A stretch of DNA of 63,604 nt from a virus. Location: positions 1 to 63,604 of IMG/VR virus record IMGVR_UViG_3300033550_000003; one strand, written 5' to 3'. The position numbers were made by a program, and so were the translations under genes. Under the pieces are notes generated by a model that was given only the letters and a program-made list of their open reading frames with translations, did no database searches and was not told where the DNA came from. This document shows positions 1-8,109 of this stretch, one piece after another. The stretch's first letter is position 1. Every line of letters starts with the position of its first letter.

Positions 1-1
1 A

Positions 2-226
2 TGGGGCGGTGGAACGGAGTACTTTGATTACCCTTTGCATCTTATGCTTAAATACGTCCCAAAAGATGATCGTAAAGAGGTAATTGAAAAGCTTTATCAT
101 CATGTCAGAAGCGGAGACTGGGACACAGTTAATGAGTCAGCTTTCTGGGATCTTCTGGTAGAATATGACATTGATGGATATGGAGCTTACAAAGATGAAT
201 TGGAAGAATGGAGGGAAGAGGATTAG
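2..226 (+). CDS. Hypothetical protein, 5' truncated by window edge
   Basis: The reading frame is open from base 2 and ends with TAG at 224-226, so the true start probably lies outside the window; the first in-window start is TTG at 35. The visible part (about 74 residues) is charged, rich in Asp, Glu and Tyr, with no membrane segment and no motif I recognise. It is the first visible member of a dense rightward cluster of small genes, and the next small ORF overlaps its 3' end. Function unknown. Confidence 0.6.
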   Translation, partial: WGGGTEYFDYPLHLMLKYVPKDDRKEVIEKLYHHVRSGDWDTVNESAFWDLLVEYDIDGYGAYKDELEEWREED

Positions 227-344
227 CCTCTTCCTTCTTTTCGTTTTGATGGCAACATCAGGAATGATCCTGTGGGAGTTTGTTCGCTTCCTGATGGATG
301 TACAAGAGCTACTTGACTGGATGAGCACGATTGAAGTACGATGA
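195..344 (+). CDS. Small predicted membrane protein
   Basis: A 49-residue ORF starting ATG at 195, eight bases after a GGAG motif, and overlapping the end of the previous gene. After a short basic N-terminus (MNWKNGGKR) it has one hydrophobic stretch (roughly residues 10-30), then an acidic tail. An alternative start is ATG at 249. Overlapping single-pass proteins like this are common in phage early regions. Function unknown; the start is uncertain. Confidence 0.45.
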   Translation: MNWKNGGKRISLFLLFVLMATSGMILWEFVRFLMDVQELLDWMSTIEVR

Positions 345-345
345 A

Positions 346-495
346 ATGAAGGTCGACATGAGAATCAAGGAGAGGTCCACGGGACGTCTTGCGATCATCG
401 GCCTGATGCGATATGGTAAGATAACAATCGTTGACCAACAGGGTCACGTAGAAGTTCTAAACAAAACAGACGCAGAAGATTGGATTAAAGCCTAA
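346..495 (+). CDS. Hypothetical protein
   Basis: A 49-residue ORF that begins directly after the previous stop and ends TAA at 493-495, overlapping the next start in a TAATG arrangement, which suggests translational coupling. ATG at 358 is an alternative start. It is mixed basic and hydrophobic, ending in DAEDWIKA, with no recognised domain. Confidence 0.5.
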   Translation: MKVDMRIKERSTGRLAIIGLMRYGKITIVDQQGHVEVLNKTDAEDWIKA

Positions 496-896
496 TGGGT
501 TTTTTCAGCAACGCTCGTGATCTAAAGAATATTATCGCTTTCGAAAACAGTCCGAATCGAGCAAATATTCAGGAATGGGATTGTCTTGATGACGATGCCG
601 TTGAATGGATGAATTTCTTCAAGTCTAAGGGAATTAGTCCGAAAAGCACGGATTACGATCTTAAGCGACTAGACATTGAAAATGTCTTCGAAAGTGCTAT
701 GGCCGGAAATGGTAAGACTCCAGCGGCTAAGCACAGTGGAGGCAATTGTACTCTTCGTGCAGTTGAGCTTTTCAACAAGTACGGATCTGGTAAGGGAGTT
801 CCTTACGGTGCTCCTATGCGTGAAGGTCTGCGACTGGCGATGGGCCAGAAGAGTGCTTATCCTACCAAGAGTAAGCCAAGGGGCTGCAAGCCTTGA
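495..896 (+). CDS. Hypothetical protein, 133 aa
   Basis: Starts at the ATG overlapping the previous stop. The protein is soluble-looking with three cysteines (C29, C85 and one near the C-terminus) and a glycine- and lysine-rich C-terminal third. I recognise no family. The gene is followed immediately by a TTG-start ORF overlapping its stop, so it sits in a polycistronic unit that ends at the hairpin at 1151. Confidence 0.65.
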   Translation: MGFFSNARDLKNIIAFENSPNRANIQEWDCLDDDAVEWMNFFKSKGISPKSTDYDLKRLDIENVFESAMAGNGKTPAAKHSGGNCTLRAVELFNKYGSGKGVPYGAPMREGLRLAMGQKSAYPTKSKPRGCKP

Positions 897-1129
897 TTGA
901 TTTACGTGTTCGCATTGAATACGATTATGTATGCAATGTAGTCGGATGCGAGGATCTTCATAGAAACTGGAGTCAATTCATTGGTCCTGTTGACAAGGGT
1001 CCATGGACTACTGATAGACTGATTCGAGAAGTGAGTAAGTCTATCATCGACAACTGCTTAGCAAATAAAGATCTTCGTATCCGAACAGTCGTTGATCACA
1101 AGGTAACTGACTACACAATCGTGGAGTGA
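893..1129 (+). CDS. Hypothetical protein, 78 aa
   Basis: TTG start at 893 overlaps the TGA of the upstream gene by four bases, the usual coupling arrangement here. The 78-residue product alternates strand-like and charged segments (RVRIEYDYVCN near the start, VVDHKVTDYTIVE at the end) and has no recognised motif. It is the last gene before a strong rightward terminator at 1151-1180. Confidence 0.6.
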   Translation: MIDLRVRIEYDYVCNVVGCEDLHRNWSQFIGPVDKGPWTTDRLIREVSKSIIDNCLANKDLRIRTVVDHKVTDYTIVE

Positions 1130-1150
1130 AAATGTTCAAAGGAGCACACA

Positions 1151-1180
1151 ACCGATCTCTCTAAGAGGGATCGGTCTTTC
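1151..1180 (+). terminator. Rho-independent terminator
   Basis: Arms ACCGATC and GATCGGT extend to an 11-bp stem with one wobble around a TAA loop, followed by the pyrimidine run TCTTTCCTTTC. It closes the first small-gene group and precedes the deaminase gene. Confidence 0.8.
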
Positions 1181-1192
1181 CTTTCTCAGGCC

Positions 1193-1507
1193 ATGAGTCT
1201 GAGTCTTAAGAGCAATATGAAGCAGCAGCATGGAGCTGTGCTTGTGAAGTCTGGCAGAGTCATTTCTGTTGGATGGAACACATTGAAGAACGATCCAAAC
1301 AACATCAGCGAACGACACATGAGCTACTGCTCTGTTCATGCAGAAGCAATGGCCATTGCAAGGGCTTCACAGACCGCTGGAGCAACGATTTATGTGGCCC
1401 GGAATAAGAAGGGTCAAGAACGTTTCTCAAAGCCTTGTAGGGGCTGTGAGAGGGCTATCAGCATGGCTGGAATCAGAAGGGTCGTCTATACAATAGATAG
1501 GGACTAA
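1193..1507 (+). CDS. Cytidine/dCMP deaminase-family protein
   Basis: 104 residues with the zinc-dependent deaminase signature: HAE at 49-51 (zinc His and catalytic Glu) and PCRGC at 81-85 (two zinc Cys). Such enzymes deaminate cytidine or dCMP to uridine forms, which would feed dUMP to thymidylate synthesis; this phage encodes ThyX at 25.9-26.7 kb. It is shorter than typical dCMP deaminases, so the substrate is uncertain, and a base-modification or tRNA-editing role cannot be excluded. The stop overlaps the sirtuin start (TAATG). ATG at 1217 is an alternative start. Confidence 0.8.
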   Translation: MSLSLKSNMKQQHGAVLVKSGRVISVGWNTLKNDPNNISERHMSYCSVHAEAMAIARASQTAGATIYVARNKKGQERFSKPCRGCERAISMAGIRRVVYTIDRD

Positions 1508-2190
1508 TGAACGTATTGTTTTTGACAGGTGCAGGAATCTCTGCTAATTCTGGGATTCCCACCTACAGAGGGTCTGGATCTACTTGGACAGACCCCGAGC
1601 TTGAAAAGAAATCTCATGCCTCTAGGTATGGGAATCATCTTGATGAACTGTGGGATAAGCACTGGGGCCCCATGTCAGTAAAAATGCAGAAGGCTGAACC
1701 CACTAAGAGTCATTTGGCTATAGCTGAATTTCAGAGAAATAATCTTTGCGTTATAGCCACTCAAAATATCGATGATTTGCATGAACGAGCGAACAGCACC
1801 AGTGTTGCCCATCTTCATGGAAAGATGAAGTTGCGATGCATTCGATGCAAAGCCTCTGGTTTTGAGATAAATTGGACAGAAGGACCACCCGCTTGCCCCA
1901 ATTGCAATAGAAAAAGAACTCGACCAGATGTAGTTCTTTTCGGGGAAAGGCTCAATCAAAGACTATTCTCAGGTATGGAAGCATTTGCTCAGAATGCAGA
2001 TGCTATCGTATCTATCGGAACATCTTTGAATGTGTTTCCTGCTGCCAATTTGGTGATGAACAACGCAGGAAAATCAATCATCATAAATCGAACAAAGACA
2101 CCGTTCGACAAGTTTGCTAGAGTGGTCATACAAGACGATTGTGATGATGTGATAGAAGATGTCTTGACCTCTCTGGAAACCATGATGTAG
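1507..2190 (+). CDS. Sir2-family NAD-dependent deacylase (sirtuin)
   Basis: 227 residues with the full sirtuin set: GAGIS at 8-12 followed by SGIPTYRG (NAD-binding loop), TQNID at 85-89, HLHG at 102-105 with the catalytic His, a zinc ribbon formed by C111, C114, C130 and C133, then VVLFGE and GTSL. All key residues are present, so it should bind NAD and remove acyl groups from lysine. It is translationally coupled to the deaminase. In phages such a protein could modify host proteins or act on NAD-based defence; that role is inference. Confidence 0.9.
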   Translation: MNVLFLTGAGISANSGIPTYRGSGSTWTDPELEKKSHASRYGNHLDELWDKHWGPMSVKMQKAEPTKSHLAIAEFQRNNLCVIATQNIDDLHERANSTSVAHLHGKMKLRCIRCKASGFEINWTEGPPACPNCNRKRTRPDVVLFGERLNQRLFSGMEAFAQNADAIVSIGTSLNVFPAANLVMNNAGKSIIINRTKTPFDKFARVVIQDDCDDVIEDVLTSLETMM

Positions 2191-2199
2191 GCTGAGGTC

Positions 2200-2412
2200 A
2201 TGTTCAAGCAACTAGAGCTTTTTCATTTTGATAAAGTTCCTTACGGACACTGTCCAGAATGTTATCAAAAGTATTCAATTGACAGGATGCATGATTGGAC
2301 TCTCTTGTGCACCTATTGCAAAAAGAGAGTGGATAAAAGCAAGTGGGAAACAGTCGTCCGACAAGATTTTCCCTACACTGTCTCTGTTGACAGCGCCAGC
2401 GTGAGCTGGTAG
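2200..2412 (+). CDS. Small zinc-ribbon protein
   Basis: 70 residues with two CxxC pairs (CPEC near residue 23 and CTYC near residue 42), a classic zinc-ribbon arrangement, followed by a basic stretch (KKRVDKSK). ATG at 2200 follows a GAGGTC sequence. Likely a nucleic-acid or protein binding adaptor; no specific family recognised. It lies between the sirtuin and the rIIA-like gene. Confidence 0.6.
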   Translation: MFKQLELFHFDKVPYGHCPECYQKYSIDRMHDWTLLCTYCKKRVDKSKWETVVRQDFPYTVSVDSASVSW

Positions 2413-2450
2413 ATTTTACATCGTACCGGCTCAACTAACCAAGGAGAATC

Positions 2451-4364
2451 ATGGAGCCTAACGCAACTTATGCAGCTATTCAGGGAAATCTGAATGGCGA
2501 AAGAATCGAAATGAGCGTTGACACCGCAAGCATGGCTCACGTGATGACGATTCTTACTGACCTATACTCTGATCCGACCATGGCTGTCATTCGTGAGTAT
2601 TCGACGAATGCTCGTGACGCCATGATTGAGGCTGGCAATGGGGATCACCCTATTGAGGTTACTCTTCCCAACGGTATGTCTCCGTATTTTAAGGTTCGAG
2701 ACTACGGTGTTGGTCTGTCCGTCGAGGACATTCGAAACATTTACTCCAAGTATGGAGCATCTACCAAGCGCTCTACAAATGAGCAGGTTGGTATGCTTGG
2801 TCTTGGCTGTAAGTCTGCACTGACTTACACTCAGCAGTTCACTGTTCGTTCTGTCAAGGACGGGATGGTTGCGCTGGTTGCTATTTCTCGTACTGAGAAC
2901 GGCTCCGGTGTGATGGAGGTCGTCAATGTTTCTCAGACTGATGAGCCTAATGGTGTAGAGATCTCTGTGCCTGTTGGTCGCAGTAATGATTTCTCTTGGA
3001 AGGCTGAGGAGTTCTTCCGTTATTGGGAGCCTGGAACGGTCCTTGTTAATGGTGCTCCTCCGAAGTCTTTCGTAGAGGATTGCGTTAAGATCTCTGAGAA
3101 TCTGTACATTAAGCACGGCACCAACAATGATTATGTTGTTATGGGTAACGTGGCATACCGAGTTAACTCTGAGAATCCTCTCTACAGGCGCTCAAACGGC
3201 TATGGTTACTACAGTCGCAACTTTGGTGTGATTGCTATTGTTCCAATTGGCTCCATCAATTTCACGCCTTCGCGTGAGGATCTTCACTACACTAAGCACA
3301 CTCTCGACACAATCAAGCAGATCCAGGAGGATGTGGAGAAGAATCTTCTGATTTCTATTCAGAAGGAGGTTGATTCTCAGAAGACTCCTCGCGATGCTCG
3401 CATTGTTGCTGAGCGATGGAATGGAATGATTCGTGGAGTGGGTAAGTTCACATTCCAGGGTAAGAGCATTCCTTCTGCGGTGGAAGTTGGTCATCTTCGC
3501 TACCATTACAACTATGGTCGAGGATCGGTTGACTTCTACAGCTCAATCGGCTTCAATCAGGCAGAGCAGTGTATCTTTGTGACTGGTTACGAAAAGGACG
3601 AGATTTCTACGGCTCATCGCCTTAAGTTCCGACTTTGGGCGAACGAGAATAATCACAACGGAAGTATTACGTTCGTTGTGACTAAGAGCGAAGTTGACTC
3701 TACGTGGTTTAAGCCTGTAGACTCCACTACGTGGGAAGAGATCTTCAAGTGTCGTCCGCCTAAGAAGAACAATGGAAAGAACGCTGCTACATACAGCATT
3801 CGAACCAGCGACGAGACGCGTTATGATCGAAACGTCACAGAGCTTCCCAAGAAGAAGTACACTGTTCTTTGGACCAGTGGTGACAATGAGATCAGGGAAG
3901 TAATCGACAAGGTTGCGCAGCTTTCCAAGGATGCTGTGTTCGTGAATCTTGCCAAGAATCGCTGGGACAAGTTCACTCGTGAGAATCCTGGCACCATGAC
4001 TCTTGCAACGTACATTGGAATCATGGTTGACAACTCTGTTGCCAATCTTTCCAAGGCGGATGCGCTGTACATCACGATGCACTATGATGAGCGTGCGGTT
4101 CTTGCTCATCTTGATGAGAACAAGGTCGATGACCCTGATCTTGCAAGTAAGATCAATGCCGCTAAGATTAAGCCTACGGATGCTGCTACGCAGTATGTTG
4201 AGGTTTATAACATGTGCCGTCGAGCGAGTTTCACGATGAATGCACTGGAAAAGGGCACGAACGTTCTTGAAACGTATCCTCTGCTTCGAGCGGTGAATGG
4301 CCTTGAGCTTTCGGTCGAACACTGCTACACTTATGCTAACGCTGTTTACAATTCCAACAAGTAA
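2451..4364 (+). CDS. rIIA-like: rIIA-like protein with GHKL ATPase fold
   Basis: 637 residues. The N-terminus carries Bergerat-fold ATPase motifs: EYSTNARDA at 49-57 (Mg-binding Asn), DYGVGLS at 84-90 and the glycine lid GMLGLG near 115-120. This is the pattern of T4 rIIA-like proteins of large phages; the remainder is unassigned. The gene follows an AAGGAG site (2440s), and the rIIB-like gene begins 7 bases downstream, the classic rIIA-rIIB pairing. T4 rII proteins counter prophage exclusion and affect lysis; the role here is inferred from family and context. Confidence 0.85.
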   Translation: MEPNATYAAIQGNLNGERIEMSVDTASMAHVMTILTDLYSDPTMAVIREYSTNARDAMIEAGNGDHPIEVTLPNGMSPYFKVRDYGVGLSVEDIRNIYSKYGASTKRSTNEQVGMLGLGCKSALTYTQQFTVRSVKDGMVALVAISRTENGSGVMEVVNVSQTDEPNGVEISVPVGRSNDFSWKAEEFFRYWEPGTVLVNGAPPKSFVEDCVKISENLYIKHGTNNDYVVMGNVAYRVNSENPLYRRSNGYGYYSRNFGVIAIVPIGSINFTPSREDLHYTKHTLDTIKQIQEDVEKNLLISIQKEVDSQKTPRDARIVAERWNGMIRGVGKFTFQGKSIPSAVEVGHLRYHYNYGRGSVDFYSSIGFNQAEQCIFVTGYEKDEISTAHRLKFRLWANENNHNGSITFVVTKSEVDSTWFKPVDSTTWEEIFKCRPPKKNNGKNAATYSIRTSDETRYDRNVTELPKKKYTVLWTSGDNEIREVIDKVAQLSKDAVFVNLAKNRWDKFTRENPGTMTLATYIGIMVDNSVANLSKADALYITMHYDERAVLAHLDENKVDDPDLASKINAAKIKPTDAATQYVEVYNMCRRASFTMNALEKGTNVLETYPLLRAVNGLELSVEHCYTYANAVYNSNK

Positions 4365-4371
4365 GGAAAAC

Positions 4372-5301
4372 ATGCTTAACTACAGCCTTATCAGCAACGA
4401 CGGTGGCTCTAACATTACCGTCTTTTCAAATGGCCACATGTTCGCTGCGACGGACCAGCATCCTAACTGGGATGCGATCGTTCGTGGAGCGATGGCAAAT
4501 GATCCTGAGGTCATTGATCTCTTCGACGTAAGTCAGACGGCTGCGGCTCGATTCGAGCGACTTTCTGACCGTGTCACTGTGAAGAATGGTATTGTCTTCT
4601 ATGACAATGACCCTGTTCACAATGCTCTTACTGAGCAGGTTGTTCGATTCATTCGCGAGGGTGTTGAGGACTTCAATCCTCTGATCAACTTCTTCGAGAA
4701 GATTCAGAGTAACCCGAATGAGCACAGCCGCGAGCAGCTTTTCGAATGGCTGAACGTTCACGACTTCACCATCCTTCCTAACGGAAACTTCGTTGGTTAC
4801 AAGGGTGTCCGAGATGTTGACGGAAAGTATTTCAGCATTTCTCACGGTACGGCCATCTCTGATGGCGTAGAGTACACTGGTGCCATTCCTAACCCGATTG
4901 GCGCTGTTGTTGAAATGCCTCGAAGCAAGGTTCAGCACGATCCTGCGGTGGGTTGTCACACTGGCCTCCATGTTGGTACGTGGAACTACGCCCATGACTT
5001 TGCCCAGGGTGCGGTTCTAAAGATCGAGGTTGATCCTCGTGACGTCGTATCTGTTCCTACGGATTGTGGTTTCCAGAAGCTTCGTACGTGTCGCTACACT
5101 GTTCTTGAGGTTATTGATGCCCCTGTCAGTGACGCTCTTGACTACGATTACGTGGACGACGAGGATGAGGGTGATGACGAGGAGTTCTACTCCTACAAGG
5201 TCGATTACTCTCAGTTCGAGGCTAAGCCTCTGGACACTCGTACGAATCACCTTCGTCAGAAGCGTGATGCATTCGGTCGATTTATTCCGAAGCGCAAGTG
5301 A
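4372..5301 (+). CDS. rIIB-like: rIIB-like protein
   Basis: 309 residues from ATG at 4372, after GTAAGGAAAAC. The frame is open further upstream inside rIIA, but this start has the ribosome site. The central part, with FTILPNGNFVGYKGV and a CHTGLHVGTW segment, matches the rIIB-like family of large phages as I know it. The C-terminal quarter is very acidic (DYDYVDDEDEGDDEE), then basic. Pairing with the rIIA-like gene supports the call. The gene ends just before a strong terminator. Confidence 0.8.
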   Translation: MLNYSLISNDGGSNITVFSNGHMFAATDQHPNWDAIVRGAMANDPEVIDLFDVSQTAAARFERLSDRVTVKNGIVFYDNDPVHNALTEQVVRFIREGVEDFNPLINFFEKIQSNPNEHSREQLFEWLNVHDFTILPNGNFVGYKGVRDVDGKYFSISHGTAISDGVEYTGAIPNPIGAVVEMPRSKVQHDPAVGCHTGLHVGTWNYAHDFAQGAVLKIEVDPRDVVSVPTDCGFQKLRTCRYTVLEVIDAPVSDALDYDYVDDEDEGDDEEFYSYKVDYSQFEAKPLDTRTNHLRQKRDAFGRFIPKRK

Positions 5302-5305
5302 CATT

Positions 5306-5333
5306 GGCCCCCGAAAGGGGGCCTTCGTCGTTT
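5306..5333 (+). terminator. Rho-independent terminator after rIIB-like gene
   Basis: GGCCCCC-GAAA-GGGGGCC hairpin followed by TTCGTCGTTT, directly after the rIIB-like stop. Nearly the same hairpin recurs after the major tail gene at 48.28 kb. Confidence 0.85.
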
Positions 5334-5349
5334 ATGGGACCACTTGTGA

Positions 5350-5364
5350 TACAATAAAATTATG
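5350..5364 (+). promoter_or_regulatory. -10 element with leaderless start of HNH gene
   Basis: TACAAT at 5350-5355 is followed by exactly six bases and then ATG at 5362, with no Shine-Dalgarno sequence. The transcript would start at the A of the start codon. The -35 is weak (GTCGTT region). Confidence 0.5.
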
Positions 5365-5913
5365 AAAACATGCACTAAATGCAAAGAAGAGAAAGATCTT
5401 TCTGAGTTTGGCAAGAGATCTGGTGCACAATCTCACCTTTACAACTCGTGGTGTAAGGCTTGTAGATCAGCAGGGAATGCTGCTAGACTCAATGACAGAT
5501 ACCACAACGAGCCAGGATTCAAAGATAGAATGCAAGAGTGGAGAGATGCTAACCCTGAAAAAATCAAAGTCTCTCGGGATAAAGAGTATCAAAAACATCG
5601 GCAGGCTTACATTGATCGAGCTAATCAGTGGACAAAAGCAAATCCCGCTCTAGTTTCTCAAATTAAAAGACGATACAAGGCTAAGCGCAAGGTCTGGGAA
5701 ATGAATGGGAGCTTCACTCAGGATGAGTGGGATGCTATGTGTGAGTTCTGTGGAAACAGGTGCTTGTCATGCAGTCGTACAGATGCTAAGCTAACAGTAG
5801 ATCACGTGGTTCCGCTCTCTGTGGGAGGAACCAACGGAATTGAAAATATCCAGCCTTTGTGTGGTTCCTGTAACTCCTCAAAGGGAACAAAAACTATTGA
5901 CTATAGGAGTTAG
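5362..5913 (+). CDS. HNH homing-type endonuclease
   Basis: 183 residues. The N-terminus has two CxxC pairs (CTKC and CKAC) forming a zinc finger. The C-terminus holds the HNH core, CEFC then CLSC, VDHVVPLS with the catalytic His, GGTNGIENIQPLC and a final CxxC. The middle is basic and helical. A free-standing HNH enzyme between two terminated units suggests a mobile gene. It has its own promoter-like element and a leaderless start, unlike its neighbours, and ends three bases before the phosphoesterase start. Confidence 0.88.
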   Translation: MKTCTKCKEEKDLSEFGKRSGAQSHLYNSWCKACRSAGNAARLNDRYHNEPGFKDRMQEWRDANPEKIKVSRDKEYQKHRQAYIDRANQWTKANPALVSQIKRRYKAKRKVWEMNGSFTQDEWDAMCEFCGNRCLSCSRTDAKLTVDHVVPLSVGGTNGIENIQPLCGSCNSSKGTKTIDYRS

Positions 5914-5915
5914 TC

Positions 5916-6695
5916 ATGGCTAAGATCATGATCTGTGGAGACTTTCACGGAGACACTGGCCACGTAAAGAAGGTAATTCGTCGAGCCCATCAGATGGGCA
6001 TCAAGACAATTCTCCAAGTTGGAGACTTTGGCTATTGGTTGCATGAGGCGGAAGGCTTCAATTACATTGACACGATCAATGAGGAGCTTCGTAAGCATGG
6101 AATCAAGATGGCATTCGTTGCTGGTAATCATGAGCAGTGGGATGGTCTAGACTGGATTGAGAAGAACAATCCCAAGACGTACTCAGGTCTGACGATCGTT
6201 CGTACACACCTGCGTTACACAGGCCGTGTAAAGCGTTGGAGCATTGATGGAAAGGTCTTCCAGGCAGTTGGAGGTGCCGTTTCTATCGATAAGGCACACA
6301 GGACTGTAGGCAAGTCTTGGTGGCCTCAGGAGCAGGTTCCAGAGCGAGTAGTATATGGTCTAGAGAATGCTGGTCGACGTGCTGACTATTTGCTCACTCA
6401 TGACTCTCCGACTTGTGCACCTTTTGGTTTCCGGCTCAAGGATGATCCTGAGTCTGAGGCTCATCGTCAGCTCATGAATCGAATTGGGCGAGTTGTTCAG
6501 CCCAAGCTTTGGTTCCATGGCCACTATCACACGTGGATGGAAGCCTATCCTTTCATGCATCAGACCGGATACACTCAGTGCTACGGTCTTGAGATGAATG
6601 GTGACTTCTACAACTACGTTGTGCTTGACACTGAGACCAATGCAGTGCAGACTGCAACTGGAAAGATTAACGAGTTTGAGGAGCAGGATGACTGA
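5916..6695 (+). CDS. Calcineurin-like metallophosphoesterase
   Basis: 259 residues with the metal-binding motifs of the family: GDFHGD at 8-13, VGDFGYW at 35-41, GNHE at 70-73 and a C-terminal HGHYH. This should be a two-metal phosphodiesterase or phosphatase; the substrate (nucleotide, cyclic nucleotide or nucleic acid end) cannot be read from sequence. In phages such enzymes may degrade signalling nucleotides or process DNA. The next gene overlaps its last eight bases. Confidence 0.88.
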   Translation: MAKIMICGDFHGDTGHVKKVIRRAHQMGIKTILQVGDFGYWLHEAEGFNYIDTINEELRKHGIKMAFVAGNHEQWDGLDWIEKNNPKTYSGLTIVRTHLRYTGRVKRWSIDGKVFQAVGGAVSIDKAHRTVGKSWWPQEQVPERVVYGLENAGRRADYLLTHDSPTCAPFGFRLKDDPESEAHRQLMNRIGRVVQPKLWFHGHYHTWMEAYPFMHQTGYTQCYGLEMNGDFYNYVVLDTETNAVQTATGKINEFEEQDD

Positions 6696-6837
6696 GAAGT
6701 TCATGGGAGTTCCGCTTCCTAAGAATTTTGAATACTGGGATCACATCGAGCAGTTCTACTGGAAGTTTGGAGTTCGGGCAGCCCTAACTGCGAACGGAAT
6801 TACTCCAGAGCCGGAAACCGAAACGCCTGATAACTGA
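6688..6837 (+). CDS. Hypothetical protein, 49 aa
   Basis: ATG at 6688 lies inside the end of the phosphoesterase gene, preceded by GAGGAGCAGG, a good ribosome site. The product (starting MTEKFMGVPLPKNFEYWDH) is small and soluble with a Pro- and Glu-rich tail. No family recognised. Confidence 0.6.
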   Translation: MTEKFMGVPLPKNFEYWDHIEQFYWKFGVRAALTANGITPEPETETPDN

Positions 6838-6879
6838 TCATTGCTATAATTTGAATAAACCTGTAAGGAGGTTCAAATT

Positions 6880-7056
6880 ATGGCAGATGAGACAGCAGCT
6901 CAGAGATTCGATAGAGACTACGCTCAGGCAGCACTGCTTGACGAGGATCGTAGAGAACGTGAGCTTGACAATCAGTCACTCGCTCGACTTGTACGTCTTT
7001 ATGTTGCACCCGATGGATCTACTCCAGCGGATGACAACCACGTTGGTCCTGCGTGA
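6880..7056 (+). CDS. Hypothetical protein, 58 aa
   Basis: ATG at 6880 follows AAGGAGG, a near-perfect Shine-Dalgarno, and TATAAT at 6845-6850 may be its -10. The product is acidic and helical (ETAAQRFDRDYAQAALLDED) with no known motif. It ends just before a GC hairpin at 7059. Confidence 0.65.
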   Translation: MADETAAQRFDRDYAQAALLDEDRRERELDNQSLARLVRLYVAPDGSTPADDNHVGPA

Positions 7057-7058
7057 TA

Positions 7059-7105
7059 AAAGGGGAGGGAAAACTATTGACACCCTCCCCTTTCGTATGT
7101 AATAA
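7059..7105 (+). promoter_or_regulatory. Terminator hairpin with an embedded near-consensus promoter
   Basis: AAAGGGGAGGG (7059-7069) pairs with CCCTCCCCTTT (7083-7093). TTGACA at 7077-7082 sits in the loop, and 17 bases on is TAATAA at 7100-7105, a near-consensus sigma-70 promoter. Termination of the upstream unit and initiation of the next are thus compressed into 47 bases. Confidence 0.7.
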
Positions 7106-7158
7106 TTAAGTGTCATCGCCGATGACAATGAAACGTTTAGTAAGTAGATAGGAAAACA

Positions 7159-7398
7159 ATGTCTGTTGTTCTAGATTTCGATTCTGTTGACGCGTTCGTC
7201 ACCGAGCAGAAGGCCAAGGGGAATGATGTTCGATGGGATGGATGGGATCTTGTGTTCTTCCGTAAGAACCGAGATCAGCGAGGTTTTACCAGTAAGTATG
7301 GGGCTTACCGTCACAACAACTGGGGTTTTGAAACCCGAGTGACTGTGGATTCATTCGGTAAGTGGAAGGTTCCGGCTCGCAGTGTCAAGAATCCTTGA
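7159..7398 (+). CDS. Hypothetical protein, 79 aa
   Basis: ATG at 7159 follows a TAGGAAAACA leader under the promoter at 7077. The product is rich in aromatic and basic residues (DVRWDGWDLVFFRKN) and strand-like; no family recognised. The WhiB-like gene begins inside its last codons. Confidence 0.65.
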   Translation: MSVVLDFDSVDAFVTEQKAKGNDVRWDGWDLVFFRKNRDQRGFTSKYGAYRHNNWGFETRVTVDSFGKWKVPARSVKNP

Positions 7399-7693
7399 GC
7401 AAAAGGGCATAAGTCCTGATGAAGTTAAGTGGGAAGACTTTGCTCTATGTCAAGGTCTTCCCACTTCTTTTTTCTTTGAGACATATGAGCAAGACAAGAT
7501 CGCAGCGAAGTACGTTGACGAAATGTGTTTGCGATGCCCAGTGATGAAGAAGTGTGCAATGTCCGCAGTTAAAAACAATGGCTTCGGAGTTTGGGGTGGC
7601 ATTTATTGGAATGCTGCCAAGAAAGACGATTATCGAAACGCTCACAAGACGCCAGAAGTTTGGGAAAAGATTAGGAATAAGCTCAGTGAGTGA
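7382..7693 (+). CDS. whiB-like: WhiB-family transcription regulator
   Basis: 103 residues from a GTG start. Four cysteines sit in the WhiB pattern: C23, then C49, C52 and C58, followed by the turn motif GVWGG at about 69-73 and a basic tail. WhiB proteins carry a 4Fe-4S cluster and act with sigma factors; they are found only in actinobacteria and their phages, which identifies the host group. Phage WhiB proteins can interfere with host WhiB function, which is a plausible role here. Confidence 0.92.
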   Translation: MSRILEQKGISPDEVKWEDFALCQGLPTSFFFETYEQDKIAAKYVDEMCLRCPVMKKCAMSAVKNNGFGVWGGIYWNAAKKDDYRNAHKTPEVWEKIRNKLSE

Positions 7694-7967
7694 TTTCGAA
7701 TCAGCCAGAGAAGTATTCAAGAATTCAAAGTTTGAGCCCGGCACAGGATTTGTTGTTGACTTAGTCCACTATCCTGATACAGCCGCAGGGGTTACTAACG
7801 TAGCACTCAGAACTTATAGGAACGTGTTCAATCCGTTGTCAGAAAAGCAGCGATTGATCATAACAGAGCAAATAAGCTCTGCAATTCAAAACATTCGCGC
7901 AACGGGCGTGAATTGTATTCTGGAGGTATGGGATGCACCGGGAAATCCAGGTGGTGTTTGTAACTAG
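7686..7967 (+). CDS. Hypothetical protein, 93 aa
   Basis: GTG at 7686 overlaps the WhiB-like stop. The protein contains FEPGTGFVVDLVHYPDTAAG and ends ILEVWDAPGNPGGVCN; it looks like a small soluble alpha/beta protein. The frame is open upstream inside whiB, but this start gives coupling. No family recognised. Confidence 0.55.
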   Translation: MSDFESAREVFKNSKFEPGTGFVVDLVHYPDTAAGVTNVALRTYRNVFNPLSEKQRLIITEQISSAIQNIRATGVNCILEVWDAPGNPGGVCN

Positions 7968-8109
7968 CATCAGAGTCTACGGAATCTTGGAGGAAGAGCT
8001 TGCCTTTGCCTCCAGAGTGAAGTACTCATTGGGAGGAATAGAGTATAATGAGTATTTCGACAATGATGATATTGAGCCTGTCGGTCAAATAGGATACGAG
8101 GAAACATGA
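7933..8109 (+). CDS. Hypothetical protein, 58 aa
   Basis: ATG at 7933 lies inside the previous gene, four bases after a GGAGGTATG sequence. The 58-residue product is acidic with a likely beta N-terminus (MHREIQVVFVTS). Its TGA overlaps the next ATG (ATGA), which is typical of coupled phage genes. Confidence 0.5.
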   Translation: MHREIQVVFVTSIRVYGILEEELAFASRVKYSLGGIEYNEYFDNDDIEPVGQIGYEET

